From Candidatus Altimarinota bacterium (GTDB taxonomy: Bacteria > Patescibacteriota > Gracilibacteria > BD1-5 > UBA2023): a DNA stretch of 64,000 nucleotides. Position numbers and translations under genes: made by a program. Shown here piece after piece: positions 44,457 through 55,525 of the stretch. The stretch is from contig JAQUEK010000001.1 in the NCBI GenBank assembly GCA_028685185.1, positions 1-64,000 on the forward strand. The letters are read 5' to 3'. A model generated the notes under the pieces. The model did no database searches, was not told where the DNA came from, and worked only from the letters and a program-made list of their open reading frames with translations. Within the stretch, counting starts at the first letter, position 1; each line of letters opens with the position of its first letter.

Positions 44457-46613
44457 TTAGTCCTTTATCACTCTTTCAAGTCATATTTTCCCCTTTTCCT
44501 TATCTACAGTTATAACCTTATATTCGACAATATCTCAATCCTTAAGGTAATCGGATATGTTATTAACCCTTTCTTTTGCGATCTTTGATATATGTATCAT
44601 TCAAGATTTATTCGCTCAAAGATCAATGATAGCTCAGATTCAATCAAGAATCTTAACGACCTTTCAAGATCCTGAATCTCCAACTTCAACTTCCTTTATC
44701 ATATTTGTGATATGATCAATGGTTTTCTTTCATTGCTCCTGATTCTTAGCTGTAACAGAAACCAATCAATCATCATTTATATTAATCTCAACTTCGAAAT
44801 CTTTTATCATTTTTTGGATTGTTTCTCATCCTTTTCAGATTATTTCCCTTATCTTATCAACAGGAACTTTCATACTCAGGATAAATGGAGCATATTGTGA
44901 AAGCTCTTTTCTAGGTTCACTCAATTCCTTTATCATTTCAGTTTGGATATAATCAAGTGCGCTTTTTGATTGTGCTATGACCTTTGCTATTACTTCCATC
45001 GATAATCATTTGATTTTACAATCCATCTGAAGAGCTGTGATTCATTTTACAGATCAAGCTATCTTGAAATCCATATCTCATAAGAAATCCTCTTGAGCCT
45101 GAATATCTGATAAAATCTCATAGTTTCCTGTCTCGTCATCATAAATCATTCACATAGCAACTCATGAAACAATGTTTTTTATTGGAACTCAAGCATCCAT
45201 AAGTGCCATGCTTGATCCGCATATGGCTCACATTGAACTTGATCCATTACAAGTCAAAGTCTCTGAAACGCAACGTATGAAATATGGGAAATCCTCAAGA
45301 TTCGGCAATATAGGCTCTATAGCTTTTTCAGCTAATCTTCCGTGTCAGATTTCTCTTCTTCCAGGTCATCTTAACGGTCTTACTTCTCAAACTGAAAATG
45401 GAGGGAAATTATAATGATGGATATATCTTTTCTCTGATTGTTCGAACATATCATCTATAAGCTGGATATCTCAAGGTCAACCAAGCGTTGCAATAGTAAG
45501 TGCTTGGGTTATTCATCTCTGGAAAAGTGCACTTCCATGCGCTCTTGGAAGAATTCAGAATTCTCATCTAACTGGTCTTACTTCATCTGTTTTTCTTCCA
45601 TCAAGCCTTAATTTATTTCAAAGCACATTTTTTCTCATATGTTTCTTAATGACTTTGTATACACATTCCTCGATTTCTCATAAAGTCATTTCTTCCGTAT
45701 CTTCTGAATAACCTAACCATAATCTTGTTTCTTCACCTAACTTATGCATCTCATCATGAAATTCCATTTTAGAGACATGATATAGCGGAGACATCTTCTC
45801 TAAAGTTATATAGCTTTCTATTTTTTGATATAATTCCTTGCTTAGGCTTTTTGATACGATCTTTGATTTCGGAAGAGAATGGATTTTGGAATATTCAGCA
45901 ACAAAATCAGTTTGAGCAGCGCATATTTCCTTAACTATAGCATGAGCGAAATCAAATGCTTTCAATACTGTCTTATCATCAACCTCCTGTCATTGGGATT
46001 CAACCATAGTGATGGCATCGACCGTACCGGCAATGGTAAGATCAAGCTTACATATAAGCAGATCTTCGAAAGTTGGATCGAATTTAAGATTATCATCCTT
46101 ATCAACTATAACCCTGCATCCTGAAACCGGTCATTCGAACTCTGTGCTTCATGAAAGCATAAGAGCAAGGCTAGCACCTGTAACTCCATAGAATCAATAA
46201 TCTGAGATTCCTGATGAAGACATTATTGAAGATATTATCTGAACTTCATTTACGGTTCATTTAGGAAACATCGGTCTTATTGGCCTGTCAATTAGCCTTG
46301 AATTTAAAACAGCAACCTCTGAAGGCCTGGATTCTCTTTTCATGAATCTGTTTCATCCTATCTTACCTGTTGCATAGAATTTTTCCTGATATTCTACAGT
46401 CATAGGAAAGAAATCTATCCCCTTTTTTATATTTTCGCTGATTCAAGCTGTAGTAAGAAGATAATTACCTTCTTCATCGCTTATTACAACACTTCAGTCA
46501 GCAAGCAAAGCTAATTTTCCGCTTTCAAAAGTAAGATTCTTACCTGCTATCTTATATGTCTTAGAAAAGGATTTGTGACTCAAAATCTGCTTATCACTTA
46601 ATCAAATTATCAT
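44457..46613 (-). CDS. pnp: Polyribonucleotide nucleotidyltransferase (PNPase)
   Basis: 718 residues. First RNase PH domain: [38 protein letters not shown], with [45 protein letters not shown] as the family core. A helical linker and the second RNase PH domain follow. Then come KH and S1 domains, the latter ending near VGDSGSGKVVKILDGIGAI...RVIKD. It degrades RNA 3' to 5' with phosphate. Gly codons in the core are often TGA. The methyltransferase gene lies downstream. Confidence 0.95.
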
Positions 46614-47052
46614 AATTCAGAATATTAATAATAAATTCCTGTTTGATAAAGCTCTTAGTTGACAGTTAACAAGCAATAATATTATTGATTCTTAGCTACC
46701 AGCTACAAGCTTTAGATTACCAAACAAGACTGGAAAATTATATGGAAAATTTTAAAAAAACAAAATTAAAAAAGTACAGACTTTCCATAAGGATAATCTG
46801 TACAGGTTTTATTTCAAATTCGCATTTGCCTTAAGGTTATGCTCGATTTTTTGTATTCCTTGATGTAAAATTTCATATATGAGTTTGTATTCGACTTATA
46901 TATGATATGGTCATGCCAATAGAAATTAATCTATCTCTGAGCTATAACCGCAAGAATACTACTTGTAAGGAAAAAAATTGGAGCAGTCTCTCCAGAAAGG
47001 AAAATGCATGACCATTATAATGATTTTTCATGGATTTCAATTTTTTTGCATA
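46614..47052. other. Intergenic region without a supported gene
   Basis: No gene supported. A hairpin is seen at 46785-46815 (GTACAGA/TCTGTAC) with a T-rich tail. Short frames on the minus strand (for example MKFYIKEYKKSSITLRQMRIG) have no recognisable family. The pnp promoter should lie at 46620-46720. Confidence 0.45.
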
Positions 47053-47085
47053 AGAAAAAAACCCGGCCATTTCTGGCCGGGCATA
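47053..47085 (-). terminator. GC-rich terminator of the foreign-type transglycosylase
   Basis: CCCGGCCA TTTC TGGCCGGG, followed on the minus strand by a run of seven T. It lies about 30 bases past the TGA stop of the upstream gene, and reading that TGA as Gly would carry translation through it. Confidence 0.95.
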
Positions 47086-47113
47086 TATGTAAAGGATAGG
47101 ACAAGCATTGACA

Positions 47114-47794
47114 TCAAGCCGTCTCTATCTCGTTTACGAGTTTCTGGATTTTATCCGGATACCAATCTGATCCTCCGGAATATCTCCATAATCCTCCTTT
47201 TTTCTTGAACATCCTACCTTTTGCTTCTTGGGTATGGATATTCAAGATTCTTTTGGCATACCTTAAATTTGTTCTAGGATCGAATAACGAACCTTTTATC
47301 TTAAGGATGCTCTGCCAAAAAGGCATTATCTGCCATGGCCCCTTAGCCCCCTTACAGCTTACTGCATTCGGATCTCCTCCTGATTCTGGAACCAGAAGAG
47401 ATGCGAACACTTTTTGATCGTGCCAATCCTTCACCTCCTCGAAAATGATGTGAGTGTACATCTCTGGAGACCTGACCTTTTTCCTCTGAAGGAAAGCTAA
47501 GATCTTTTTCCGTTTTGTACATTCGCGTAACACATCCTTCGTGATACTATCGGACAATTCAGAAAAAAATCTTTCTGAATCATCTTCAATAGTGGCCGGG
47601 TAGGTTTTTTCGATTTCAGTGTAGGAATCCGGGTTTAAATCGGTTTTACTGTCAAATGTCAACTCTCTATCAAGAATATCATTTTGTTTTGCTTCTGCAA
47701 TGGTGCCAGTGTCATTTTTAATGTTTGCATGACAGACTGACGTAGATAAAACTACAAATAAGATTACAACAATTTTCGATATGATTTTGAGCAT
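47114..47794 (-). CDS. Lytic transglycosylase (SLT), standard-code type
   Basis: 226 residues. Signal peptide MLKIISKIVVILFVVLSTSVCHA. SLT motifs: FASLLVPESGGDPNAVS (catalytic Glu in PESGGD), GAKGPWQIMPFW (G-x-x-Q-x-M-P), DPRTNLRYAKRIL and GLWRYSGGSDWYP. All 11 Gly use GGN and none uses TGA, while the stop is TGA. In table 25 it would run on for about 33 residues through the terminator. A strong Shine-Dalgarno (AAAAGGAG) precedes the ATG and a TTGACA/TAATAC promoter lies at 47913-47941. It looks like a recent transfer from a standard-code bacterium. Whether it is made correctly here depends on the host release factors. Confidence 0.88.
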   Translation of the reverse strand: MLKIISKIVVILFVVLSTSVCHANIKNDTGTIAEAKQNDILDRELTFDSKTDLNPDSYTEIEKTYPATIEDDSERFFSELSDSITKDVLRECTKRKKILAFLQRKKVRSPEMYTHIIFEEVKDWHDQKVFASLLVPESGGDPNAVSCKGAKGPWQIMPFWQSILKIKGSLFDPRTNLRYAKRILNIHTQEAKGRMFKKKGGLWRYSGGSDWYPDKIQKLVNEIETA

Positions 47795-47912
47795 TGCTCC
47801 AAATCTCCTTTTTTGTTTTTTAATATTATCCTTCGCTTTTGATTCTTTATTTTTCTTTTTATATTTATATTAATATAGACCGGCCAAGTCTATAAGTTTT
47901 TTAGGGGTTAGA

Positions 47913-47941
47913 GTATTATATAAAATAATTTCTGTTGTCAA
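47913..47941 (-). promoter_or_regulatory. Promoter of the 47794 gene
   Basis: Minus strand: TTGACA (47936-47941) with a 17-base spacer to TAATAC (47913-47918). The leader is 120 bases long and includes GGCCGGTC before the Shine-Dalgarno site. Confidence 0.65.
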
Positions 47942-47984
47942 TTTTTATTTAGTTTTTTTATTGACAACGAACCATTATAGTCAA

Positions 47985-48017
47985 AAAAATCCAGTAATCA
48001 AATTATCTGGATTTTTA
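47985..48017 (-). terminator. Terminator of gatA
   Basis: AAAATCCAG and CTGGATTTT with an AT-rich loop. On the minus strand it is followed by TTT and lies about 20 bases after the gatA stop. Confidence 0.8.
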
Positions 48018-48034
48018 ATTATATTTATGTGAAA

Positions 48035-49489
48035 TTAAAAGATTTCAGGTTTTCTGGAATTTATATATTCCTTCAATGAATTTTCCAGAACATGTCATAC
48101 TTCAAAAACCTTCTCTTCTCAGAATTTCGGTCATAATATCTGAATTCATACAGGAAGCTCTATGTCTTCTCAAGTCTCTGGTTTTGCATATCAGACCGGG
48201 ATAGAAAGTCAAGGAAGCTGAGCAAGACTACCATTTACAGTAAATATATCAGACAGATACATCTTCAATGGATCATCCACCTTCTCTCATGTTTTCCATG
48301 CTACGCTTGGTGCTGTTGGAGTTATTATTATATCGACATTCTTGAATGCATCGTCAAAATCCTTATTTATAAGTCATCTGACCAAAGAAGCCTTCTTATA
48401 GTATGCATCATAAAAACCTGAACTCAGGACAAAGCTTCCAAGCATTATCCTTCTTTGTGATTCTTTTCAGAATCATTCTGCCCTGTTCTTTTTCATCATA
48501 TCGTTTATCTCCAATCCTACATCATTTGCATGTCAATATCGGATTCCATCATATCTTGCAAGATTTGTTGAGACTTCAGCTGGCATTATTATGTAATATA
48601 CAGCTAATCAATACTCCGAATGAGGAAGGCTTATATCTATGATTTCAGCTCAAAGTTCCTTTAATTTAGAGATAGCTTTTTCAATTTCAGATTTCACTCA
48701 AGAATCGATTCAGTCTATGAAATACTCTTTCGGGACTCAGATTTTGATTCATTTAAGGTCTTTTTTATCCCAAATCTCAGGATTTATCTTGTTTCAGGCA
48801 TCGATGCTTGTGGAATCAAGCGGATCATGTCCGGACATTATCTCATAAAGCAGTCATGCATCTTCAACCGTTTTAGTGAATGTTCCAGGAGTATCAAGGC
48901 TTGATGCCATAGCTATTATTCACCATCTCGAATTTCTTCCGTATGTAGGCTTGAATCATACGACTCAGCACATTGAAGCAGGCTGACGTATACTTCATCC
49001 TGTATCTGTTCAAAGAGCAGCAGGAACCATTCATGATGCGACTGACGCGGCAGAACCAGAACTTGATCAACCAGGAATCCTTGAAATATCCCATGGATTT
49101 TTTGTTATCCTTAATGCTGAATTCTCTCAGCTTCATCACATCGCGAATTCATCGAGATTAAGCTTTCAGATGCTTGAAAATCATGCATCTTTCAAATTCT
49201 TTATTATACTTGAATCATAAGGAGGTATGAAGTCCTTGAGCATAATAGATGACGCTGTGGTTCTGATTCATTTCTCGCAAAAAAGATCCTTGACTCAAAT
49301 AGGCACTCACGCAAGGATGGAATTACTGTCTTTTTCCTGAAAATCCTCATTCACAAAATTGAAGGCTTCGATCTGGGGATCGAATTTTCTTATCCTGTCC
49401 AAAAAATAATCATATACTTCCTTTTGGGATATTTTTCCTGACTTTATTTCGCTTATAATCTGTTTTAGGCTCAAATCTTTTAATTCCAT
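48035..49489 (-). CDS. gatA: Glutamyl-tRNA(Gln) amidotransferase subunit A
   Basis: 484 residues. Amidase signature: GVPIGVKDLF with the catalytic Lys, then [48 protein letters not shown], in which the Ser-cis-Ser-Lys residues are recognisable. In that segment GG of GGSSSG, the G before MVP and the GG of TGGS include TGA codons. GatA releases ammonia from Gln for transamidation of Glu-tRNA(Gln) with GatB and GatC, which are not in the window. A tRNA-Gln gene is present at 2029. Starts with [18 protein letters not shown]. Confidence 0.95.
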
Positions 49490-49569
49490 AAAAAAATCTT
49501 ACTGATAAATTATTGAGATGATTATATGGAAAATTTTTAAAATTCTAGTTTTTTTGAGAATTGGCATTT

Positions 49570-50892
49570 TTATGCTTCATCCTTTTTATCAGACAATACA
49601 TCGACCTTATTCAATCTGCTCAATAATTTGATCTTATCATTTACCAAATCCAAGAATCATCTGATTTTCTGTTTTATCTTTATCGGAGATATCAGCAGCA
49701 CTTCATTTCATAACAGCACAGAAACCAATATCAGATCCGAAAGGCTGAAATTTATAAGAAGATCTCTGAATTGGCTTACTACCCTATGTATCTTTCAGTT
49801 TTTAGTCTTTGTATTATACATATTGAAATCAGCAAGGAAAGCTCTTTTATCATAGCTTACAGATTCATCGTAAATCTCATATCATATTGAGAGCGTATAT
49901 TTCATATCCTCATTTGGCTGATTCTGATTTTTCAGATCGACAGCATCTATTATACTCTTCCTTATCCTATCTAGAACAGCCTTATCTGTAGAATCAACAA
50001 ATACAAGGAATTCATCTCATCAATTTCTGCATGGCTTGTCATCATTTTCAGCTCTTACACAATCCTTAAGGATACCTCAGAATTCGATCAGCACATCATC
50101 TCATTTAGCATGTCAGCATGTGTCATTAAGTTTTTTAAAATCATTTATGTCTATAGATATAAGCGAATATCTTCATCATTTTATCAGATTGATATATCTT
50201 TTATTATACAATCATGTAAGTTCATCGATATTTTCCTTGATCATATTAAGCTTTGCTCTTACAAGCTGTGAGATTGAGCTTTCATTGAATAATGATTCGA
50301 TTTTCCTTATGGATTTTTCCTCTCATGTAAACATGAAAACGACCTTTTCATTTTCTCATTCGAAAATCGAGTATTCGAACCTTACAGATGATTTTATTAT
50401 ATCTCACTTCTTTTCATATGAAAATCACTCGTTCAATAATGCTTTTTCTTCAAGGCTAGTATCAGTATCCTTAAAACATGCTATATTAGCATATTTCTGA
50501 CTACCTCTTCTTTTTATCGGTTTAAGCATCTTTTCCTGAATTCAAGTTTTGCTATCATTCTTTTCCGTATATCTGTAAATATCAGTCTTGACTCAATAAT
50601 TAGCAGTGAAAAACAATCCTAATTCATCGAATATATCATTCGGTTCAGTAAAATTCTTGTCTCATATCCTCATATTCAAATTGTTTATCTCATGGACATG
50701 TCAGATATTTCACATCACAGTCTCTCTGATTCCAGTAATATTCAGCAATTCCTCAACAGCATCTTTCTTTAATAGCAGCAGTCTTACTATCCTTTTCACA
50801 TCTTCCTTGGATTTATCATTTCAATTAAACAAGGCATCTACCCTGGAGTAGATATTCTTTATCTCATGATACGCCATCCTCTTGTCTATCAT
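49570..50892 (-). CDS. GGDEF-domain protein (putative diguanylate cyclase)
   Basis: 440 residues. An N-terminal region of about 230 residues of mixed helices precedes the GGDEF domain: DELTGLYNKRYIN, SIDINDFKKLNDTCGHAKGDDVLIEFGGIL, then the active-site loop RNGGDEFLVFVDS near residue 290, and LSIGYEIYD. The metal-binding Asp residues and the GGDEF loop are intact, so cyclic di-GMP synthesis is plausible. C-terminal to the domain is a short hydrophobic segment (LSDLILVSVLLWNEVLLI), which may be a membrane helix, and a basic tail. No partner phosphodiesterase or receptor seen nearby. Confidence 0.87.
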
Positions 50893-50908
50893 ATTTAAAT
50901 TCAACTAA

Positions 50909-50954
50909 AAAAACTAGTAAATCAATTTTTTTTAGTTTACTAGTTTTTTAATAA
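50909..50954. terminator. Hairpin terminator near the GGDEF gene start
   Basis: AAAAACTAGTAAA and TTTACTAGTTTTT flank a T-rich loop. It lies just upstream of the GGDEF gene and downstream of the 50987-51163 gene, and both flanks are T-rich. Confidence 0.65.
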
Positions 50955-50986
50955 AATGTCAAGTGTAATATATCTCCTTTTCGATA

Positions 50987-51163
50987 TTAATGGTAAGTCG
51001 GTTGTTTTTCTTTGTTTCAATTTCATTCCAAAAGATCAAGAACTATACCTATCTTCATTCTGACTTCATCCTTATATTCCGAATGTTCCATTCTATTCAA
51101 AGAACATAGTTCTCTGCTTAATTCAGCAGATGACATACCTGAGACTACTCTTTGGTAATTCAT
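50987..51163 (-). CDS. Small protein, unknown
   Basis: 58 residues, MNYQRVVSGMSSAELSRELCSLNRMEHSEYKDEVRMKIGIVLDLLEGNGNKEKQPTYH. The N-terminal two thirds look helical. It uses TGA twice in LLEGNGN. Possible small regulator; no family recognised. A hairpin separates it from the downstream GGDEF gene. Confidence 0.5.
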
Positions 51164-51275
51164 AATACATAGATTAGAATTTATTGATTAAATTAAAACA
51201 TAAATGAATTAATTTGTCAAAAATATTAATATTAATTCAGCTTGAATTTTTATAATATTCATTAATCTATATTAA

Positions 51276-52064
51276 ATGAATAACTTAACTAAAACTAAAA
51301 TGAAGCTAATAAGTTGGAATGTTAATGGTATAAGGGCAGCATCCTCAAAATGATTCATGGATTATATCACCAAAGAACTGCCTGACATAATATGACTGCA
51401 GGAAGTGAAAGCAATGGAAAATGAGCTTCCGATAAAGATAGAGCTTCTCTCTCTTTGATATGAGATCTATTGGAATAGTGCAAACAGAAAATGATATTCA
51501 TGAACGGCTGTACTCACCAAAATAAAACCTTTATCGGTCTCATATTGACTTTGATTTCCTGAGCATGATGAGGAATGAAGAGTGATAACATTGGAATTTG
51601 ATGATTTTTATTTCATAACTGTATATACCCCTAATGCTAAAAGAGAATTAGAGAGGCTTTGATATAGGCAAGTCTGGGATTCGATTTTTCTGGATCATAT
51701 GAAGAACCTTGAAAAGATAAAACCTGTAATCGCGTGTTGAGATCTGAATGTAGCACATAGGGAAATAGATCTGACGAATCCCAAAACAAACAGATGAAAT
51801 GCAGGATTCACAGATGAAGAGAGAGAATGATTCCAGAAATTCGTAGATGCAGGATTCATAGATACATTCAGACATTTCTATCCTGAGTTAAAAGAGCAAT
51901 ATTCATGGTGGAGCAATTTCGCGAATTCAAGAGAAAGGAATATCTGATGGCGTATAGATTATTTCCTGACATCATCATCATTGGAAAGCAGATTGAAAAA
52001 TGCCTTCATCCGACCAGAAATCAGATGATCAGATCATTGTCCTGTCGGAATTGAGATAGAATAA
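51276..52064 (+). CDS. xth: Exodeoxyribonuclease III / AP endonuclease
   Basis: 262 residues; the first eight precede the typical start [14 protein letters not shown]. Catalytic elements in order: GLQEVKA (metal-binding Glu), [15 protein letters not shown] (Tyr), ACGDLNVAH (D-x-N), TFRHFYP and [21 protein letters not shown] (the W-R-I-D motif), then [10 protein letters not shown] (catalytic D-H). It cleaves abasic sites in base-excision repair, complementing the AGOG glycosylase. Two starts are possible; a spaced M at codon 9 may be the real one. Confidence 0.95.
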
Positions 52065-52079
52065 TGAATCAACATATAA

Positions 52080-52117
52080 TAAAAACAGAGACGTTGCATG
52101 CAACGTCTCTGTTTTTA
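52080..52117. terminator. Bidirectional terminator (perfect palindrome)
   Basis: AAAAACAGAGACGTTGCA joins its reverse complement without a loop. It separates convergent xth and clpB and slightly overlaps the clpB stop codon. The outer arm is the same as at 32075. Confidence 0.93.
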
Positions 52118-54751
52118 TTTATTTTTCATCACGGTCAGATTATCACCTTTTATATCCAGTTCAACCTTATCTCATTCAATTATTTCTCATGATAATATCT
52201 TTGATGACAATTCATTCACAATATATTTTGTGATTGCCCTTTTAAGTGGCCTTGCTCAATATTCAGGATTATATCAGATTTTTATTATATGGTTCTTTAA
52301 TTTTTCGCTGAAACCTGCAGTAATATTCTTCTCTTCCAATTTTTCCCTGATTTCCTTCAGGAGAAGGTCAACAATTCATATGAGAATCTTCTGATCCAAT
52401 GCATTGAAAACAATTATATCATCGATCCTGTTTATGAATTCTGGCATGAAATGTTTAGTGAGCTGACCTATGACCCTTTCTTTGATTTCGTTGAAATCCC
52501 TCATGATCTTAGGTTTCTTGCTGTCAGAATCGACCTGAAATCAGATATGTGCTCCTGCATCTGAAAATTCCTTGCTTCAGATATTTGAAGTCATTATGAT
52601 TATGGTATTCTTAAAATTCACAGTCCTTCATTTTCAATCAGTAAGCCTTCAGTCATCCAGAATCTGCAGAAATATATTGAATACATCTCTGGATGCTTTT
52701 TCGATCTCATCGAAAAGTATTACAGAATAAGGTTTTCTTCTTACGGCTTCGGTCAACTGTCATCATTCCTCATATCAGACATATCACGGAGGAGATCAGA
52801 TCAGTCTCGATATGGAATGGGATTCCATATATTCACTCATATCAACCCTTATGAAAGCACTCTTGTCATTGAAAAGTTCCAAAGCCAGTGCTTTTGCGGT
52901 TTCAGTCTTTCATACTCATGTAGGCCCCAGGAAAAGAAAGCTTCAAATAGGTTTTTTCTCATCACTCAATCAAGCCTTATTTCTCTGTATAGCCTCTGAA
53001 ACCAATTTCAGAGCCTCATCCTGTCATATGACATTCTTATTGAGCCTATTGAAAAGATGCAGGTATTTCTCCTGTTCTTTCTCAACAAGCTTTCAAACAG
53101 GTATTCATGTCCATTTGGAGATTATCTCTGCGATATCCTCGAGATCCACATGATCCCTTAGGTATGATTCTCATTTTCTTTTTATGGAAATAAGTTCAGA
53201 TTCCATGTTCTCATTTTCCTTTTCAATCTCAGGAATCTCTCAATATCTGATTTTTGCGACTGCCTGATAATCGAACTTTCTCTCGAAATCATCAGCTCTG
53301 ACTTTAAGATCATCGACTTTCTGCTTATTTTCCTTTATTTTTGAAATAATATCCTTTTCCTGCTGCCATTTTGAAAGCTTTGCTCTTGAATTTTCCTGTT
53401 TATCTGCCAATTTTCTCTCTATCTCTACTAATCTTTCCTCACTTTTGAAATCATTCTCATTTTTCAATGCTTCCTTCTCTATCTCAAGCGATCTTATCTC
53501 TTTTTCCAAAGTATCCAGCTCTACAGGCTTGCTTGTTGAACTTATCTTTACACTTGATGCAGCCTCGTCTATAAGATCTATGGCCTTATCAGGGAGTTTT
53601 CTGTCATTTATATATTTGACGCTGAGCTCAACCGCTCAAACAATTGCCCTGTCAGAAATCTTGATTCAATGGAATGTCTCATATTTATCCTTTATTCATC
53701 TCAATATTGCTATCGCGTCATCCTCGGTCGGCTCATCTATCATTACTGGCTGGAATCTTCTTTCAAGTGCCTGATCCTTTTCGATATATTTCCTGTATTC
53801 ATTTATTGTTGTAGCTCCGATCACCTTTATCTGTCACCTCGCTAAAGCTGGCTTCAACAGATTTCATGCATCAGTGGATCATTCCATGCTTCATGTTCAG
53901 ACTATCATATGTATCTCATCGATGAAAAGTATAACTCATCAGTTTGATTTTTCCACCTCCTTCAAGACAGCTTTAAGCCTTTCCTCGAACTCTCATCTGT
54001 ACTTGGTTCAGGCAATGAGAGCTCCCATATCAAGTGAGACTATCTTCTTATTCTTAAGATTGTCAGGTATATCATTTTCTATAATCTTTCTTGCGATTCA
54101 CTCTACAATGGCAGTCTTACCGACTCAAGGATCTCAGATGATCACGGGATTATTCTTCATCCTACGCGAAAGTATCTGAATCGTCCTTCTTGTCTCTTCT
54201 TCCCTTCATATGACAGGATCAATCTTTCATTGCTTGGCAAGATCCACTAAATCTATGGTGTATTTCTTCAATACCTCATACATGTTTTCAGCATCGTTTG
54301 AAGTTACCTTCTCTCAATTCCTCATATTCTCTATCTCCTTCTTATAGGAAATGAAAGTGATCAGAAAATCCTCAAATATATCCTTGAGGCTCGTTGATTT
54401 TTCGATCATGCTCAAAAACAGATGCTCTTCCGTGATATATGAATCCTGCATCGTATTGGCAAGATGATCAGCGAAAAACAGGACTTGATTAAGCTCTTGT
54501 GAAATGGTCAGAGCAAAGTTCGATCAGCTTATCTTCGGCAATGAGTTCATCCTGTCTTCAACCCTTTTGAACAATGCATCGATATTTATCTTAAGCCTGT
54601 TCAATATCTCGATATTTATGCTGTCATTCGATTCCAAGACAGAGTAAAGCAGATGAATCGAATCAAACACTGAAGAGGAATTTGAAACGGCAAGATTCTG
54701 TCATTCCTGGATTCTCTTAGAGGCTGATATCGTAAATCTATTCAATTCCAT
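52115..54751 (-). CDS. clpB: ClpB-type disaggregase
   Basis: 878 residues. N-terminal double helix-repeat domain ([26 protein letters not shown]). NBD1 has [15 protein letters not shown] near residue 207 and ILFIDEIH. The long middle coiled coil ([44 protein letters not shown]) separates ClpB from ClpA/C. NBD2 has [14 protein letters not shown] near residue 607, [14 protein letters not shown] and [12 protein letters not shown]. It works with DnaK to resolve aggregates. No dnaK in the window. P-loop Gly codons are partly TGA. Confidence 0.95.
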
Positions 54752-55055
54752 ATGCGTTTATTTAAGATATAATGATTTCTCATATAATCCGATTCATAAT
54801 TATATTCCAAAATCATGAAATTACGAATTATGCGATATTTTATTGTTGTTTGTTGCCGAATGATCAAATATTGAAATATTCTAGCACCTAATATTATATG
54901 GTGCCAGAAATAAAAGTCAAAAGTTTTTTATACAAATTTTCAAAATGTTTGGAATTTAATTGACAAATAAATATATTTTATTATAAGTAAAATACAAAAC
55001 AAAAATAGGCCGGTATCTTAACTATAACCCTTAAATAAAAGAAAGGAGCAATATT
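54752..55055. other. Intergenic region with promoter
   Basis: The AT-rich half next to clpB shows nothing definite. The half before 55056 contains a good promoter (54960-54987) and a leader with GGCCGGTAT and AAAGGAG. No gene seen. Confidence 0.5.
54960..54987 (+). promoter_or_regulatory. Promoter of the zinc-finger protein gene
   Basis: TTGACA (54960-54965), 16-base spacer, TATAAG (54982-54987). A Shine-Dalgarno (AAAGGAG) stands 8-9 bases before the ATG at 55056. Confidence 0.75.
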
Positions 55056-55325
55056 ATGTTTGACAAACCTAAAACAAAAGTGGAAACCGAAACTTGTGAA
55101 GAATGTGGTGGTAATGGTGAATATCAACATAGTGGAGATGAACATCATTGGTCAGGTAAATATGGCTGTCAAAGTTGTGGAGGTAGTGGCAATATTCATG
55201 AATATTGCGGGCGCCGAAATGATAATTTTAAAAAAGGTAGTGGAAAACAAAAAGTTACATATGAACTTCAAGACAACGGTAGCTGGCGTGAAATAAAAAG
55301 AGAACCAAAAACTGGTTGGTTCTAA
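55056..55325 (+). CDS. Small zinc-finger protein (DnaJ-type CxxCxGxG), standard-code type
   Basis: 89 residues. Two C-x-x-C-G-G-x-G elements (CEECGGNGEYQHSG and CQSCGGSGNIHEYC) form a zinc site similar to the central domain of DnaJ. Basic tail: NFKKGSGKQKVTYELQDNGSWREIKREPKTGWF. All 14 Gly use GGN and none uses TGA, unlike nearly every neighbour. This and the strong Shine-Dalgarno suggest recent transfer. Ends in TAA. Its job may be chaperone-related or nucleic-acid binding; that is not decided by the sequence. Confidence 0.82.
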   Translation: MFDKPKTKVETETCEECGGNGEYQHSGDEHHWSGKYGCQSCGGSGNIHEYCGRRNDNFKKGSGKQKVTYELQDNGSWREIKREPKTGWF

Positions 55326-55525
55326 ATTTTAAAACAAATATTTAAAGATTAGGAATATTGTAATTGATTAAATTATTAATGTTTCAATTTAATTAAAGGC
55401 TCCTTAAAAAAGAGTCTTTCTTTTAATAAATCAAATATATATACAAATTTTCAAATATATTTCAATATTTTGCATTTATGCTTAAAATATGGTAAATTTT
55501 AAAGGAATATTTTTAATTTTCAAAT

